Below, in pieces: positions 63,840 to 64,000 of a stretch of DNA of 64,000 nt. The DNA is from Leptobrachium leishanense. Taxonomy: Eukaryota > Chordata > Amphibia > Anura > Megophryidae. The stretch lies in NCBI GenBank assembly GCA_009667805.1, contig CM019069.1, positions 52,512,422 through 52,576,421 of the forward strand, written 5' to 3'. Position 1 is the stretch's first letter. Every line of letters begins with the position of its first letter. The translations under genes were made by a program, and so were the position numbers. A model generated the notes under the pieces. It ran no database searches. It was not told the DNA's origin and saw nothing but the letters and a program-made list of their open reading frames with translations.

Positions 63840-63986
63840 ACTGGGATAGGAGGAACGAGCCTTGCAGCGCTGAGCGCACTAACTGCGCGCAGCAAGGTGG
63901 CCAGACGGGCGTCTGAGTGGAAGGAACGTCCACTCTCACAGATGTTTCTTCCGCTCTGCAAAACACTAGTCTTACCCCGGCCTTAG
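63840..63986. mobile_element. Partial GC-rich MITE (related to 21876-21965)
   Basis: Its right end CTTACCCCGGCCTTA resembles the TAAGGCCGGG start of 17152. Inside are GCAGCAAGGTGGCCAGACGG and GAAGGAACGTCCACTCTCAC, matching 21876-21965 on the other strand. The left end is not clear. Confidence 0.55.
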
Positions 63987-64000
63987 AGTTACTTGTTCTG

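Larger units (their letters stand above)
58017..64000 (+). other. AGPS: AGPS intron after exon h (partial)
   Basis: A phase-1 intron that starts with GTAACC and runs out of the window. It holds nested MITEs (58967-59533), a MITE-like fragment (61360-61640), an 18-base C run near 61690-61708, the minisatellite interrupted by Tc1 (61875-63740) and half a GC-rich MITE (63840-63986). In 58017-58966 and 59542-61359 I see no feature. Confidence 0.8.

Noticed and set aside
58017..64000. The last AGPS exon (VGKLRKQW...)
   Set aside because: I looked for a sequence coding for this segment after an AG and found none; it must lie beyond the window.

Overview
This window is vertebrate genomic DNA. It lies inside one protein-coding gene, AGPS (alkyldihydroxyacetonephosphate synthase, the peroxisomal flavoenzyme that forms the ether bond of plasmalogens and other ether lipids), transcribed on the + strand. 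Eight internal coding exons are readable: 5683-5734, 13241-13317, 15865-15977, 26702-26771, 36642-36703, 41074-41163, 54240-54339 and 57959-58016. Each is flanked by AG and GT, and they join in phase into 207 uninterrupted codons. These match residues of about 412-618 of the 658-residue mammalian enzyme, from the stretch around Arg419 to the catalytic His-His-His. The start of the gene lies before base 1, and the last roughly 40 codons with the 3' UTR lie past base 64000.

The remaining 63 kb or so is intron, heavily colonised by transposable elements. The mixture is Tc1-type transposons (four or five copies), hAT elements and hAT MITEs, piggyBac-like MITEs with TTAA duplications, several Harbinger-like MITE families with 3-bp TAA/TTA-type duplications, L2/Rex1/CR1-like LINE 3' ends, a tRNA-derived SINE, and solo LTR-like units. 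With intron sizes of 2.5-13 kb this suggests an amphibian, most likely a frog. That is an inference from repeat content; a fish is less likely but cannot be excluded by eye.

Layout: 1-5682, intron with nested hAT and piggyBac MITEs, a 770-bp MITE and a 600-bp pyrimidine tract. 5735-13240, a foldback, a probable solo LTR in a TA microsatellite, and a 720-bp long inverted repeat. 13318-15864, one TA-flanked MITE. 15978-26701, GC-rich MITEs, LINE 3' ends, G-rich tandem repeats and one copy (23558-24409) of an 830-850-bp MITE. 26772-36641, a Tc1 with a SINE in one arm and a solo LTR in the other, a 1.2-kb telomere-like minisatellite, and stacked hAT MITEs. 36704-41073, a hAT element holding both a solo LTR and a second copy of the 830-850-bp MITE in opposite orientation. 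41164-54239, two more Tc1 fossils, a SINE, and nested MITEs. 54340-57958, a piggyBac MITE inside a larger MITE and a LINE inside a hAT element. 58017-64000, nested hAT MITEs and a Tc1 inserted in a 25-27-bp minisatellite.

I found no second host gene, no RNA gene that looks functional, and no intact transposase. I see no sign of an undescribed biological system. The most interesting material is the readable insertion order of the nested elements, the higher-order structure of the telomere-like minisatellite, and the inverted MITE pair flanking two short AGPS exons. Family names for mobile elements come from terminal motifs, target duplications and recognisable transposase or reverse-transcriptase residues read by eye, not from a database search.
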